DNA of 64,000 bases from Defluviitalea saccharophila (GTDB lineage Bacteria; Bacillota; Clostridia; Lachnospirales; Defluviitaleaceae): NCBI RefSeq assembly GCF_038396635.1, contig NZ_CP121687.1, positions 2,950,561 to 3,014,560 of the forward strand. Reading direction: 5' to 3'. Position numbers and translations under genes: made by a program. This document shows positions 9,080 to 17,323 of this stretch, in pieces. Every line of letters begins with the position of its first letter. Positions within the stretch are counted from its first letter, which is position 1. Below the pieces are notes generated by a model that was not told the origin of the DNA, searched no databases, and saw only the letters and a program-made list of their open reading frames with translations.

Positions 9080-10354
9080 ATGAAGCGTACACAAAATGAA
9101 AAGATTTTGCAAATGAAATCTGAAACACTTGTGGTAGGAATTGATGTGGGAAAGGATACACATTATTCACGAGCTATTGACAACAGAGGTGTTGAACTGG
9201 GTAAGTTATTAAGGTTCAGCAATACAAAACAAGGCTATGAGGCTTTGGATAGCTGGATGCAGAAAATTATGCAGGAACATGGCAAGACTGAGGCAATTGT
9301 GGGATTTGAGCCTACAGGTCACTACTGGTTTACATTAGGTGACCACCTGCAAAAGGAAGGTCATCGGCTTGGTATCGTTAACCCATTCCATGTTAAGTGT
9401 GCCAGAGAGTTGGACGATAACAGTCCTACAAAGAATGACCGCAAAGACCCTAAGACTATAGCAATGCTGGTCAAGGATGGCAGATACCGGGATGTATATA
9501 TACCGGAGGATCTTTTTCAGGAGCTCCGGGAAGCAGTAATTGAGAGAGAACGGCTTCTGGAGCAAGAAATAGCCTTAAGCAATCAGGTGATCCGCTGGTT
9601 GGACATCCGGTTTCCGGAGTTTAACGAGGTATTCAAAGATTGGAGCGGGACAGCCGCATGGCTGACATTAAAGTCTTATCCCACGCCGGCAAAGGTGATG
9701 GCTGCAGGAGTAAAAGGTATAGTAGATACCTGGCGAAAGGGAATGAAAAAGCCCAGCCATAAGAAAGCGGAAAGACTGATTAAGGCGGCTTCTGAATCGA
9801 TAGGGCGTATGGCTGGATCAGAAGCAGCGGAAGCCTCTTTGCAGAATCTTATGACACAATATGAACTAATAAAGCAGCAAAAGCGGGAGATAGAAAGCCT
9901 TATGCAGGAGCTGATGTTAAGAATACCAAACGCATCGAAACTGGCAGCTATAAAAGGGATTGGGATGGTGACAGCGGCAGTCATCGTCAGTGAAATAGGA
10001 GACATTCATCGTTTTCAAGACCCCCGGCAGATACAGAAAATGGCGGGATTGAGTCTTAGAGAAAACAGTTCTGGCAGGCATAAAGGCAAAACAACCATAA
10101 GCAAGCGAGGACGAAAACGTCTTCGAGAGGGATTATTCAGAGGAATCATTACAATGTTGGCAACAAACCAGGAATTCAGGGTAATGCATCAGAAAAATCT
10201 AACCCGGGAAAAGAACCCTCTGACCAAGATGGAGTCAATAATTGCTCTGTGTGGCAAGCTCATACGAGTAATGTATGTAATACTGACAAAAGGGCATGAC
10301 TACGATGCCAACAAAATGATGAATGATATGAACCGTTCGATGAAGGCGGCATAG
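9080..10354 (+). CDS. IS110-family transposase (DEDD recombinase)
   Basis: RuvC-like DEDD domain at the N-terminus: 'GIDVGKDTH' (first Asp), 'FEPTGHY' (Glu), 'KNDRKDPKTIA' (two Asp). The C-terminal transposase_20 domain carries 'IKGIGMVTAAVIVSEIGD' and the conserved serine-region residues 'GLSLRENSSG'. At 424 residues it is complete. The start is set at 9080 because GGAGG at 9067-9071 precedes it; the ATG at 9065 overlaps that site. In this family the enzyme acts with a structured RNA made from the non-coding end that specifies donor and target. Confidence 0.93.
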   Translation: MKRTQNEKILQMKSETLVVGIDVGKDTHYSRAIDNRGVELGKLLRFSNTKQGYEALDSWMQKIMQEHGKTEAIVGFEPTGHYWFTLGDHLQKEGHRLGIVNPFHVKCARELDDNSPTKNDRKDPKTIAMLVKDGRYRDVYIPEDLFQELREAVIERERLLEQEIALSNQVIRWLDIRFPEFNEVFKDWSGTAAWLTLKSYPTPAKVMAAGVKGIVDTWRKGMKKPSHKKAERLIKAASESIGRMAGSEAAEASLQNLMTQYELIKQQKREIESLMQELMLRIPNASKLAAIKGIGMVTAAVIVSEIGDIHRFQDPRQIQKMAGLSLRENSSGRHKGKTTISKRGRKRLREGLFRGIITMLATNQEFRVMHQKNLTREKNPLTKMESIIALCGKLIRVMYVILTKGHDYDANKMMNDMNRSMKAA

Positions 10355-10740
10355 ACTGCCGGAGACAAGAACACAAGCTGAGTATGAAAAAGCCTGAAGG
10401 CCGCAGCGGGCGGGAGCATACAAAGGCAACAAAGTAATTGGATACAAGGATTTGTACTTTGAAAAGGTAGAGCAGGGGCAGTCAAGTTGAATTTTACCAT
10501 TAGGGCAAAGACCCGGTTTAGGAGCATGATTGACGTTCCACCACCAGGATAAGCAGGACGAAGGAATTAGGCACATTTGATGCCGGAAGACATGGGAGGT
10601 TTGCTGCCTGGGGATGATGTGGAATCCCGTTGGCCGAGATAATGAAAACACATGCGGTTTATTTTCTCTGCCTAAAACCACACATCGACCAGCAATTATG
10701 CTATATCCAAGGGAAAAGCTCAACCTAAACAAATTGAAAA
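10355..10740 (+). ncRNA. possible bridge RNA region in IS110 3' end
   Basis: About 385 bp without an ORF on the plus strand, richer in G+C than its surroundings, with short stems such as GGCA/TGCC at 10570-10584. It contains a near copy (15 of 16 bases, 10456-10471) of the sequence at the left side of the element. Location downstream of the transposase fits the IS1111-type arrangement, in which the guide RNA comes from the right end. RNA boundaries and loops are not resolved here; this is inference from family knowledge. Confidence 0.4.
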
Positions 10741-10791
10741 TCTACGAAACATGAAGATATTTAAAGAAAATGAGAGTATATTAAGGGAGGG

Positions 10792-11211
10792 ATGAAGGAT
10801 AAAGAAAGGTTTATGGTTTCTTTTTTAGACAGCGGTAATAACATAATCGAAACCAAAATCATGTCTGAAGGGAGTATCGGACAGGCACCAGTTTATCCGC
10901 GAGAAATATTAAAATATGCTCTTGCCTGCGATTGTAACGCAATAATTTTAGCCCATAACCATCCCGGAGGCTCCCAAAATTTCTCTATGGAAGATAAAAC
11001 ATTGACACAGAGAATAGTTGATATTTTTCATCCGCTTGGGATTAAGGTTTTGGATCATATTATTGTTGCCGATACAATTTATACTTCTATGGCAGAGAAA
11101 GGAGAACTTCCCAAAGAGAGCAGAAGTATTGCAAATTATGGGGTGATTGAATTAGGTGCATCTACTGCAAAGGAAAAGCTGAATAGGGTTCAGCATACAC
11201 ACTCACGTTAG
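10792..11211 (+). CDS. RadC-type JAB (MPN) domain protein, N-terminus lost
   Basis: A 139-residue product that is essentially the C-terminal JAMM metalloprotease-like domain of RadC: 'SEG...VYPREI', then H55-N-H57-P-G-G and Asp68, the metal-binding H-x-H-P...D pattern. RadC-like proteins normally carry about 100 residues more upstream (helix-hairpin-helix). Here a GGGAGGG abuts the ATG with no spacer and an in-frame TGA lies seven codons upstream, so the gene is probably a remnant whose 5' part was lost, perhaps with the IS110 insertion. A standalone short JAB protein remains possible. Confidence 0.65.
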   Translation: MKDKERFMVSFLDSGNNIIETKIMSEGSIGQAPVYPREILKYALACDCNAIILAHNHPGGSQNFSMEDKTLTQRIVDIFHPLGIKVLDHIIVADTIYTSMAEKGELPKESRSIANYGVIELGASTAKEKLNRVQHTHSR

Positions 11212-11311
11212 AACTGGATTTTAAAGATTAGATTTGTAATCTTAAAGGTGTTTTCAAGTACACCCAAAGTGTTTTAAAGCACATGCTTGTGAGAAAAAGT
11301 AAAGATAATAA

Positions 11312-11460
11312 ATGTTTCTTTCATATGGGGCATATTGTGAGGTTAATTATTCTGCTGCAAAGGCGGATATAATTGGTGTGACAAAAGCACTCGCCAAGGA
11401 GCTTACACCTTCAAATATACAGGTAATTGCATAGCTCCTGGTATTACCTTGAACAAATCA
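11312..11460 (+). pseudogene. fabG: fabG (3-oxoacyl-ACP reductase) fragment
   Basis: The reading frame gives 'VNYSAAKADIIGVTKALAKE', the SDR active-site Y-x-x-x-K helix of FabG, and ends at TAG near 11431. One frame over, the sequence continues as 'IAPGIT', which in intact FabG follows directly (V-N-C-I-A-P-G). Loss of a single A at about 11424 explains the shift. Only about 50 of 245 codons remain and both ends are missing. A dead fragment, useful as a marker of rearrangement next to the IS110 copy. Confidence 0.75.
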
Positions 11461-11575
11461 AATCATCTATAACTGAAAGCAATTACAGAACTGGACAAAA
11501 TTATCTTATAAAACATGAAATAATCCATTGAAATAATCTGAATAATGATATAACATATTAATAATTTAATATAAA

Positions 11576-11746
11576 ATCAGGTGCTGGTTATGCATTACTA
11601 GAAAATGTGTGAATCAGTGAAAAGGGAAGACGGGTGAAAATCCCGCGCGGTCACGCCGCTGTAAAAGTGGAGTTCTCCATAGATACCACTGGGAAACTGG
11701 GAAGGTTTGGAGAATGATGATGCTTGAGCCAGAAGACCTGCCTGCA
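11576..11746 (+). promoter_or_regulatory. cobalamin riboswitch
   Basis: All hallmarks of the B12 aptamer are present: GGTGCTGGTT near the 5' end, the AAAAGGGAA block at 11620-11628, the GGTGAAAATCCCGC...GCCGCTGT core, and the B12 box AGCCAGAAGACCTGCC at 11727-11742. Closing stem P1 is CAGGT (11578-11582) with ACCTG (11736-11740). It precedes cbiMNQO and the corrinoid cluster, so adenosylcobalamin is expected to shut off cobalt uptake and probably the downstream genes through the terminator at 11823. Confidence 0.97.
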
Positions 11747-11822
11747 TTTTTAACACCATTTACTCTACGAGCGATAGGGGGTGTTGTGTATGTCTGCACA
11801 GTATTATTCCGGGTATGCATGA

Positions 11823-11853
11823 CCTCTTGACTATTTATGTTGAGAGGTTTTTT
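11823..11853 (+). terminator. riboswitch expression-platform terminator
   Basis: CCTCTTGAC (11823-11831) pairs with GTTGAGAGG (11839-11847) and is followed by six T, 36 bases before cbiM. A second hairpin (AACACC/GGTGTT, 11752-11785) lies between aptamer and terminator and may be the switching element. Confidence 0.85.
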
Positions 11854-11889
11854 GTTTGTAAAATAATATTTGTATGAGGAGTGAGTATT

Positions 11890-12630
11890 ATGTCCAAAAA
11901 ATTACAATTGGCTTTGGGTCTTGGACTTATGGTAATACTGATGCCAACAATGGCTTCAGCTATGCATATCATGGAAGGATTCTTACCTCCGGTCTGGGCA
12001 ATCTCATGGGGAGTATTGTGCGTACCATTTATAGTTATAGGACTATTTTCAATAAATAAAACTGTACGAGAAAATCCGCGATTAAAAATATATCTTGCAA
12101 TGGCAGGTGCATTTGCATTTGTACTTTCCGCACTCAAAATACCTTCTGTTACAGGAAGCTGTTCACATCCAACAGGATTGGGATTGGGAACTATCCTTTT
12201 TGGCCCAACAGCTATGTCAGTACTGGGTCTGATAGTGCTTTTGTTTCAGGCTATACTTTTAGCTCATGGCGGACTAACAACGCTTGGCGCAAATACCTTT
12301 TCAATGGCAGTTGTAGGACCTATTGTTGCATTTGCAACGTACAAGCTGGTAAAGAAAGCGAAAGGACCTCAATGGCTGGCAGTGTTTTTAGCGGCAGCAC
12401 TGGGTGATCTGTTGACGTATATGGTGACATCAGTGCAGCTTGCACTAGCTTTTCCAGCTGAAGTAGGTGGTTTTGCTGCATCACTGGCTAAGTTTATGGG
12501 TATTTTTGCAGTGACACAGATTCCTCTTGCAATCAGTGAAGGTATACTTACAGTATTAATATTTAATGCAATAGCTGCTTATGGCAAAGATGAATTGAAG
12601 AGCTTAAATCTATTACAAAAGGGGGCTTAA
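11890..12630 (+). CDS. cbiM: cobalt ECF transporter S-component CbiM
   Basis: Substrate-capture membrane component of the cobalt energy-coupling-factor importer. The precursor begins with a signal-like segment that ends in 'MASA' directly before '[10 protein letters not shown]', the conserved M-H-I-x-E-G metal-binding N-terminus of mature CbiM. About six further hydrophobic helices. The ATG at 11890 has GAGGAG eight bases upstream; a GTG at 11881 overlaps that site and is rejected. First gene after the B12 riboswitch and directly followed by cbiN, cbiQ and cbiO. Confidence 0.95.
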   Translation: MSKKLQLALGLGLMVILMPTMASAMHIMEGFLPPVWAISWGVLCVPFIVIGLFSINKTVRENPRLKIYLAMAGAFAFVLSALKIPSVTGSCSHPTGLGLGTILFGPTAMSVLGLIVLLFQAILLAHGGLTTLGANTFSMAVVGPIVAFATYKLVKKAKGPQWLAVFLAAALGDLLTYMVTSVQLALAFPAEVGGFAASLAKFMGIFAVTQIPLAISEGILTVLIFNAIAAYGKDELKSLNLLQKGA

Positions 12631-12632
12631 TC

Positions 12633-12959
12633 ATGCAAACTGAAGCGATAAGGCAAACAAAAAAAAATAATCTTTCTGTTAACCTGCTGTTGATTCTTAT
12701 TATTATAGCTTTAGCAATTATTCCGTTGTTTACTGCTAAAGATGCTGAGTTTGGTGGAGCAGATGGGCAAGCGGAGGAGGCAATAGCAGAAATAAATGCA
12801 GATTATGAACCTTGGTTCTCACCCATTTTTGAACCGAAAAGCGGAGAGATTGAGAGCTTGCTTTTTGCATTGCAAGCTGCTATCGGCGCCGGCATAATCG
12901 GGTATGGATTAGGTTATTTGAAAGGCCGCAGAAAGAAAGAAGATGAGAAGAGCGCATGA
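12633..12959 (+). CDS. cbiN: cobalt transport protein CbiN
   Basis: Small two-helix membrane partner of CbiM (108 residues): one hydrophobic segment near residues 18-34, an extracytoplasmic loop with 'FGGADGQAEEAI', the family signature, then 'WFSPIFEPKSGEIESLLFALQAAIGAGIIGY' leading into the second helix. CbiN is needed for CbiM to load Co2+. Two bases after cbiM and overlapping cbiQ by 4 bp, so translation is coupled. Confidence 0.94.
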   Translation: MQTEAIRQTKKNNLSVNLLLILIIIALAIIPLFTAKDAEFGGADGQAEEAIAEINADYEPWFSPIFEPKSGEIESLLFALQAAIGAGIIGYGLGYLKGRRKKEDEKSA

Positions 12960-13732
12960 TTTCTATAGATAAATATGCTTACAGCTCAAAGCTTAAACAT
13001 ACAGACCCCTTGCAAAAGGTTACATTTGCCTTGCTGACGCTGGCTGTATGTCTATGGGCAGATAACTTGATAATATCGGTTGCAGTGATTTTTATTATGG
13101 GGGGCATGACCGTCTCAAGAGGTGGGACTCCCCTCCGTTTTTTTATAAAACTACTGTTATTGCCTGTTTCTTTTTTGATAATAGGGGTGTCTACCGTTGC
13201 AGTGAATATATCCGAGCAACCAGAAAGCCTGCTGGCAGCAATTCCTGTTGCAGGAACATGGATAGGTGTCTCAAATGAAGGGCTGCAAGAGGCGATTAAG
13301 CTGTTTTTCAAAGCACTGGGAGCTGTCTCATGCCTTTATTTTCTGTCCCTTAGTACCCCTATGGTGGATTTGCTGGCGGCACTACGGAGACTTCGGATGC
13401 CAAAGCTTTTAGTGGAGCTTATGGGGCTTGTATACAGGTTTATATTTGTATTGCTGGAAACTGCAGATACCATCTATAATGCACAGAATTGCCGTATGGG
13501 CTATTCAAGCCTGACTGCCGGATATCGCTCTTTAGGCTCATTGATTTCCATGCTCTTCATAAAATCATACAAGCGTTCGGATGAACTATACACTGCACTG
13601 GAGGCAAGAGGATACGAGGGAGAGCTCAATGTACTTGAAGAAACCTATGAAAAGCATTGGAAAGGATATGTCCTGGCAGTAACCATCAACGTCATACTTG
13701 TTTTATCTTCAATAGCTTTAAAGCAAGTATAG
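12956..13732 (+). CDS. cbiQ: cobalt ECF transporter transmembrane component CbiQ
   Basis: T-component of the cobalt importer (258 residues), linking the ATPase to CbiM. It starts with the typical 'ISIDKYAYSSKLKHTDPLQK' and has the coupling-helix motifs 'ALRRLRMP' and 'ALEARGYEG' (A-R-G pattern) that contact the ATPase. Five or so hydrophobic helices. The ATG overlaps the cbiN stop (ATGA). Confidence 0.94.
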   Translation: MISIDKYAYSSKLKHTDPLQKVTFALLTLAVCLWADNLIISVAVIFIMGGMTVSRGGTPLRFFIKLLLLPVSFLIIGVSTVAVNISEQPESLLAAIPVAGTWIGVSNEGLQEAIKLFFKALGAVSCLYFLSLSTPMVDLLAALRRLRMPKLLVELMGLVYRFIFVLLETADTIYNAQNCRMGYSSLTAGYRSLGSLISMLFIKSYKRSDELYTALEARGYEGELNVLEETYEKHWKGYVLAVTINVILVLSSIALKQV

Positions 13733-13744
13733 GAGGAGTTATTC

Positions 13745-14599
13745 ATGATAGAGAACATCCTGGAGGTAAAGGACCTTCATTACACATATACTGATGGAAC
13801 ACATGCTTTAAAGGGAGTGACACTTGATATAAAGCAAGGAATGACAACTGCCGTACTGGGTGGAAATGGAGCGGGAAAATCAACACTGTTTCTTTCTCTA
13901 AACGGAACACTCAAACCAACGGCCGGTAAGGTGCTGTTTAAGGGACTTCAGCTGGACTATTCCCGAAAGGGCCTTAGAGACCTTCGCAAATCTGTGGGTA
14001 TTGTGTTTCAAGACCCGGATAGCCAGTTGTTTTCGGCAAGTGTACTTCAGGATATCTCCTTTGGTCCAATAAATATGAAGCTGCCTGAAGAAGAAGTCCG
14101 CAAGAGAGTAAATGCTGCAATGGACAGGATTGGTATATCACACCTTAAGGATAAGCCAACCCACTGTCTCAGTTTCGGACAGAAAAAGCGTGTAGCCATT
14201 GCCGGAGTACTGGCTATGGAGCCCGAAGTGCTGGTGCTTGATGAGCCTACGGCAGGACTTGATCCCATGGGAGTTAGTGAAATTATGAAACTTCTTCGGA
14301 AAATACAAAAGGATTTAGGATTATCTGTGGTTATTTCAACCCATGATATTGACATAGTACCGCTTTACTGTGATTATGCCTATGTGATGGATCAGGGCAG
14401 GATTGTGCTGGAAGGTACTCCTAAAGAAGTATTCGCTCATAGGGATGAAATAAGGAGTGTAAACTTAAGACTTCCACGAATCGGACATTTGATGGAGATA
14501 CTAAAGGAAAAGGATGACTTTGAATTTTCGGAGAATGCCAATACCATATCCGAAGCGAGAAAAGCTCTTAATGACTGGAAGAAAAGAAAAACTACCTAA
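13745..14599 (+). CDS. cbiO: cobalt ECF transporter ATPase CbiO
   Basis: ATP-binding component of the cobalt importer (284 residues). Walker A G-G-N-G-A-G-K-S-T (about 39-47), Q-loop 'VFQDPDSQLFS' (typical of ECF ATPases), signature 'LSFGQKKR', Walker B 'VLVLDEPTAGLD' and the switch His in 'STHDID'. GGAGG lies just before the ATG. Ends the transporter block; a 150-bp gap with an inverted repeat separates it from cbiD. Confidence 0.95.
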   Translation: MIENILEVKDLHYTYTDGTHALKGVTLDIKQGMTTAVLGGNGAGKSTLFLSLNGTLKPTAGKVLFKGLQLDYSRKGLRDLRKSVGIVFQDPDSQLFSASVLQDISFGPINMKLPEEEVRKRVNAAMDRIGISHLKDKPTHCLSFGQKKRVAIAGVLAMEPEVLVLDEPTAGLDPMGVSEIMKLLRKIQKDLGLSVVISTHDIDIVPLYCDYAYVMDQGRIVLEGTPKEVFAHRDEIRSVNLRLPRIGHLMEILKEKDDFEFSENANTISEARKALNDWKKRKTT

Positions 14600-14641
14600 A
14601 AAGGAAATTGCGTTGATACAGTACTATATAATTTGCGCCAA

Positions 14642-14712
14642 GAAACCACTAATTTCAATGAGCAAAATATCGATGCTTCTACGGTTTTTGTGAAATTGAA
14701 ATAGTGAGTTTC
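14642..14712. repeat. imperfect inverted repeat between cbiO and cbiD
   Basis: GAAACCACTAATTTCAAT (14642-14659) matches the reverse complement of 14695-14712 apart from small gaps. There is no T run after it, so it does not look like a terminator. It could be a regulatory hairpin or a remnant of a small insertion. The GTG at 14704, an unlikely cbiD start, is inside it. Confidence 0.5.
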
Positions 14713-14751
14713 CCGCATAATTTATATAAAGGCATAAGTGTGGGTGGAATA

Positions 14752-15885
14752 ATGAATGATTATATAATAAAGTCTGGTAAAAAGCTAAGAAAAGGGTTTA
14801 CAACCGGAAGCTGTGCGGCAGCTGCCGCAAAAGCCTGCGCAATTATGCTCTTTGAAAAGATAGAGATTCCGGAGGTTTCTTTAACTTTTCCCGGAGGGGA
14901 AGAAATAATTCTTAAGCCGGAAGATATCATTCTCAATGAAGCTTCCGCAAGCTGTTGCATCATAAAGGATGCGGGGGATGACCCTGATGTAACAAACGGA
15001 ATAAGGATCTATGCCAGGGTTGAAAAGGCAAAAGCCGGTATTTCCATTGACGGAGGGATAGGTGTCGGAAGAGTAACCTCTGCGGGTTTGCCCTGCAAAA
15101 TAGGAGAGGCGGCTATCAATCCCGGACCAAGAAAGATGATTTTTAATGCGTTGGAAGAGGTTGCCCGTCTATACAAATACGATGGCGGATTTCATGTGGA
15201 AATATTTGTTCCCCAGGGAGTGGAAATTGCAAAGAAAACCTTCAATGAAAGGCTTGGGATTGTCGAAGGCATATCCATCCTGGGAACTACAGGCATTGTG
15301 GAGCCCATGAGTGAAGCTGCATTGATAGATACAATCAAGCTGGAAATGTCTATCAGAAAGCAAAACGGTCAAAACGTGCTATTCATTTCTCCCGGAAATT
15401 ATGGAGTTGGTTATGCCAGAGAGCATTTGGGCATTGATGTTGACAGCGCTGTAAAAATTTCAAATTATATTGGTGAAGCTCTTGATTATGCGATATATTT
15501 GGGCTTTAAAAAAATCCTGCTTGTCGGACATATAGGGAAATTGGTCAAGTTAGCTGCCGGTGTTATGAATACACATTCGAAAATTGCTGACTGCAGAAAT
15601 GAAATATTTGCCGCTCACAGTGCATTAGTCGGTGCAGGAAAAGAAACGGTCGAAAAAATCATGAATGCAAAAACAACAGATGAAATTCACAATATCCTGT
15701 TGCAGAACAATATATCCAAAATGGTGTATGAAAGCATATTGGGAAAAATAGTATATCATTTAAATTATCGTGTGATGAATAAGGCAAGGATTGAAGTTCT
15801 TGTATTTTCAAATGAAAATGGCGTGTTAATGCAGACAGATAATGTGTTGGACTTTATCAATGAGCTAAAGGAGGTTGGGCATTGA
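14752..15885 (+). CDS. cbiD: cobalt-precorrin-5B C1-methyltransferase CbiD
   Basis: Methylates C1 of the contracting corrin ring in the anaerobic pathway. The family signature 'GFTTGSCAAAAAKA' is present near the N-terminus (about residues 14-27), followed by the CbiD-specific G-D-D-P-D-V-T-N-G block near 80. A start at 14752 gives 377 residues and has GGTGGA a few bases upstream; the longer frame from GTG 14704 would add 16 residues not seen in the family. Overlaps cbiL by 4 bp. Confidence 0.95.
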   Translation: MNDYIIKSGKKLRKGFTTGSCAAAAAKACAIMLFEKIEIPEVSLTFPGGEEIILKPEDIILNEASASCCIIKDAGDDPDVTNGIRIYARVEKAKAGISIDGGIGVGRVTSAGLPCKIGEAAINPGPRKMIFNALEEVARLYKYDGGFHVEIFVPQGVEIAKKTFNERLGIVEGISILGTTGIVEPMSEAALIDTIKLEMSIRKQNGQNVLFISPGNYGVGYAREHLGIDVDSAVKISNYIGEALDYAIYLGFKKILLVGHIGKLVKLAAGVMNTHSKIADCRNEIFAAHSALVGAGKETVEKIMNAKTTDEIHNILLQNNISKMVYESILGKIVYHLNYRVMNKARIEVLVFSNENGVLMQTDNVLDFINELKEVGH

Positions 15886-16562
15886 AAGGAACTTTATACG
15901 GAGTTGGTGTTGGACCGGGAGATAAGAAGCTTCTTACTCTATTGGCGGTTGAGACTTTACATAAGGCAGATATTATTGCAGTACCTGATACCGGAGGCGA
16001 GAAAACAGCTCTGAATATTGTGGGTGAGTATATCTCCGGCAAAAAGATAATGTACTGCAGTATGCCTATGACAAGGGATACAGCAATACTGCGGGAGAGT
16101 CATAAAGCTTGTGTAGAGCTGATTTGTGCAGAGCTCGAAAAAGGCTTGAACCTGGCATTTATAACGCTCGGTGATCCTACAATTTATTCTACATATATGT
16201 ATGTGCACAGGTTGGTTGTTGAAAAAGGATATTCTGCTGAAATTGTTAACGGGATTCCCTCGTTTTGCGCGGCTGCTGCCAAACTGGGCATTTCATTGTG
16301 TAATGGGAAGGAAGCATTGCATATTGTTCCTGCATCCTATGAAGGTGCGGATGAACTCTTACGTTTGAACGGAAGCAAGGTGCTTATGAAAAGCGGAAAG
16401 GGTATTTTAAACATAAAGCAGAAGCTGGAGAAGCATAATTTGCTTGACAATTCCAAAATGGTAGAATGCTGCTTTATGGAAAATGAGAAAATATATAACA
16501 GTCTTAGGGACTTAAATGAAGATAGCAGTTATTTTTCGATTATTATAGTTAAAGGAGAATAA
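15882..16562 (+). CDS. cbiL: cobalt-factor II C20-methyltransferase CbiL
   Basis: SAM-dependent corrinoid methyltransferase adding the C20 methyl group. Tetrapyrrole methylase fold with 'GVGVGPGD' at the N-terminus and 'ITLGDPTIYSTYMYV' around residue 90, the CbiL-type version of the G-D-P motif. The start is TTG, overlapping the cbiD stop (TTGA) and preceded by AAAGGAGG at ideal distance. The rare start codon and overlap point to translational coupling with cbiD. Confidence 0.94.
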   Translation: MKGTLYGVGVGPGDKKLLTLLAVETLHKADIIAVPDTGGEKTALNIVGEYISGKKIMYCSMPMTRDTAILRESHKACVELICAELEKGLNLAFITLGDPTIYSTYMYVHRLVVEKGYSAEIVNGIPSFCAAAAKLGISLCNGKEALHIVPASYEGADELLRLNGSKVLMKSGKGILNIKQKLEKHNLLDNSKMVECCFMENEKIYNSLRDLNEDSSYFSIIIVKGE

Positions 16563-16564
16563 AA

Positions 16565-17323
16565 ATGGTCTATTTTATCGGAGCAGGACCGGGCGCGGTT
16601 GATTTGATAACAGTGAGGGGACAGGAGCTTTTGAAAAAAGCTGATGTTGTCATATATGCAGGGTCTTTGGTTAACCCGGAGCTCCTTAAGTGTACAAAGC
16701 CTGAGTGCAAGATTTACAACAGCGCTTCTATGACACTTGATGAAATTATAGATGTTTTCGTTAGAGAATATTCACCTGATAAGATACTGGTAAGGCTGCA
16801 TACAGGCGATCCAAGTATTTATGGAGCAATCAAGGAGCAGATGAAGTTGTTGGACAAGCATAAAATTCCTTATAACGTTGTGCCCGGAGTCAGTTCATTT
16901 TGCGGTGCGGCAGCGGTGTTAAATGCTGAATATACACTGCCTGGTGTGAGTCAGACTGTTATTCTTTCAAGGATGGAGGGAAGAACGCCCGTACCTCCGG
17001 ATGAGGATATAGAAAAGCTTGCATCTCATAAGGCTTCCATGGTTTTGTTCCTTACGACCTCAATGCTTGAGAAGCTTAGTGAGAAGCTTGTAAAAGGCGG
17101 ATACAAATCCGATACGCCTGCTGCTATTGTCTATAAGGCTACATGGCCGGAGCAGAAGATTGTCCGTACCACAATTGCAGAGCTTCATAAAAGTGCAAAG
17201 GAAAACAATATTACCAAAACGGCCTTGATACTTGTAGGGGATTTTCTTTCTTGTGAGCACGAGCTTTCAAAGCTTTATGATGCAAGCTTTACCCATGAAT
17301 TCAGGAAGGCGAAAGAACAATGA
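16565..17323 (+). CDS. cbiF: cobalt-precorrin-4 C11-methyltransferase CbiF
   Basis: 252-residue tetrapyrrole methylase, complete. It opens with 'MVYFIGAGPGAVDLITVRG', and has 'RLHTGDPSIYGAI' and 'YNVVPGVSSFCGAAA', the CbiF/CobM variants of the SAM-binding loops. Adds the C11 methyl group. Two bases after cbiL; overlaps cbiG by 4 bp. Confidence 0.95.
   Translation: MVYFIGAGPGAVDLITVRGQELLKKADVVIYAGSLVNPELLKCTKPECKIYNSASMTLDEIIDVFVREYSPDKILVRLHTGDPSIYGAIKEQMKLLDKHKIPYNVVPGVSSFCGAAAVLNAEYTLPGVSQTVILSRMEGRTPVPPDEDIEKLASHKASMVLFLTTSMLEKLSEKLVKGGYKSDTPAAIVYKATWPEQKIVRTTIAELHKSAKENNITKTALILVGDFLSCEHELSKLYDASFTHEFRKAKEQ

Larger units (their letters stand above)
8990..10740 (+). mobile_element. IS110-family insertion sequence (ends approximate)
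   Basis: A DEDD transposase gene is flanked by a short left non-coding end (under 100 bp) and a long right non-coding end (about 385 bp). IS110-family elements have no clear terminal inverted repeats and make no long target duplication, so exact ends cannot be read from one copy. A 16-mer at 8990-9005 recurs with one mismatch at 10456-10471. The element lies among degraded genes (small ORF, JAB fragment, fabG remnant). Confidence 0.75.

Noticed and set aside
10235..10732. Minus-strand ORF of 165 codons over the IS110 3' end
   Set aside because: It is antisense to the transposase end and the presumed guide-RNA region, with no ribosome site or recognised domain.
8794..11211. One RadC gene split by IS110 into the 60-residue ORF and the JAB ORF
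   Set aside because: The small ORF shows no helix-hairpin-helix or RadC-like sequence, and has its own start and stop; the link cannot be supported.
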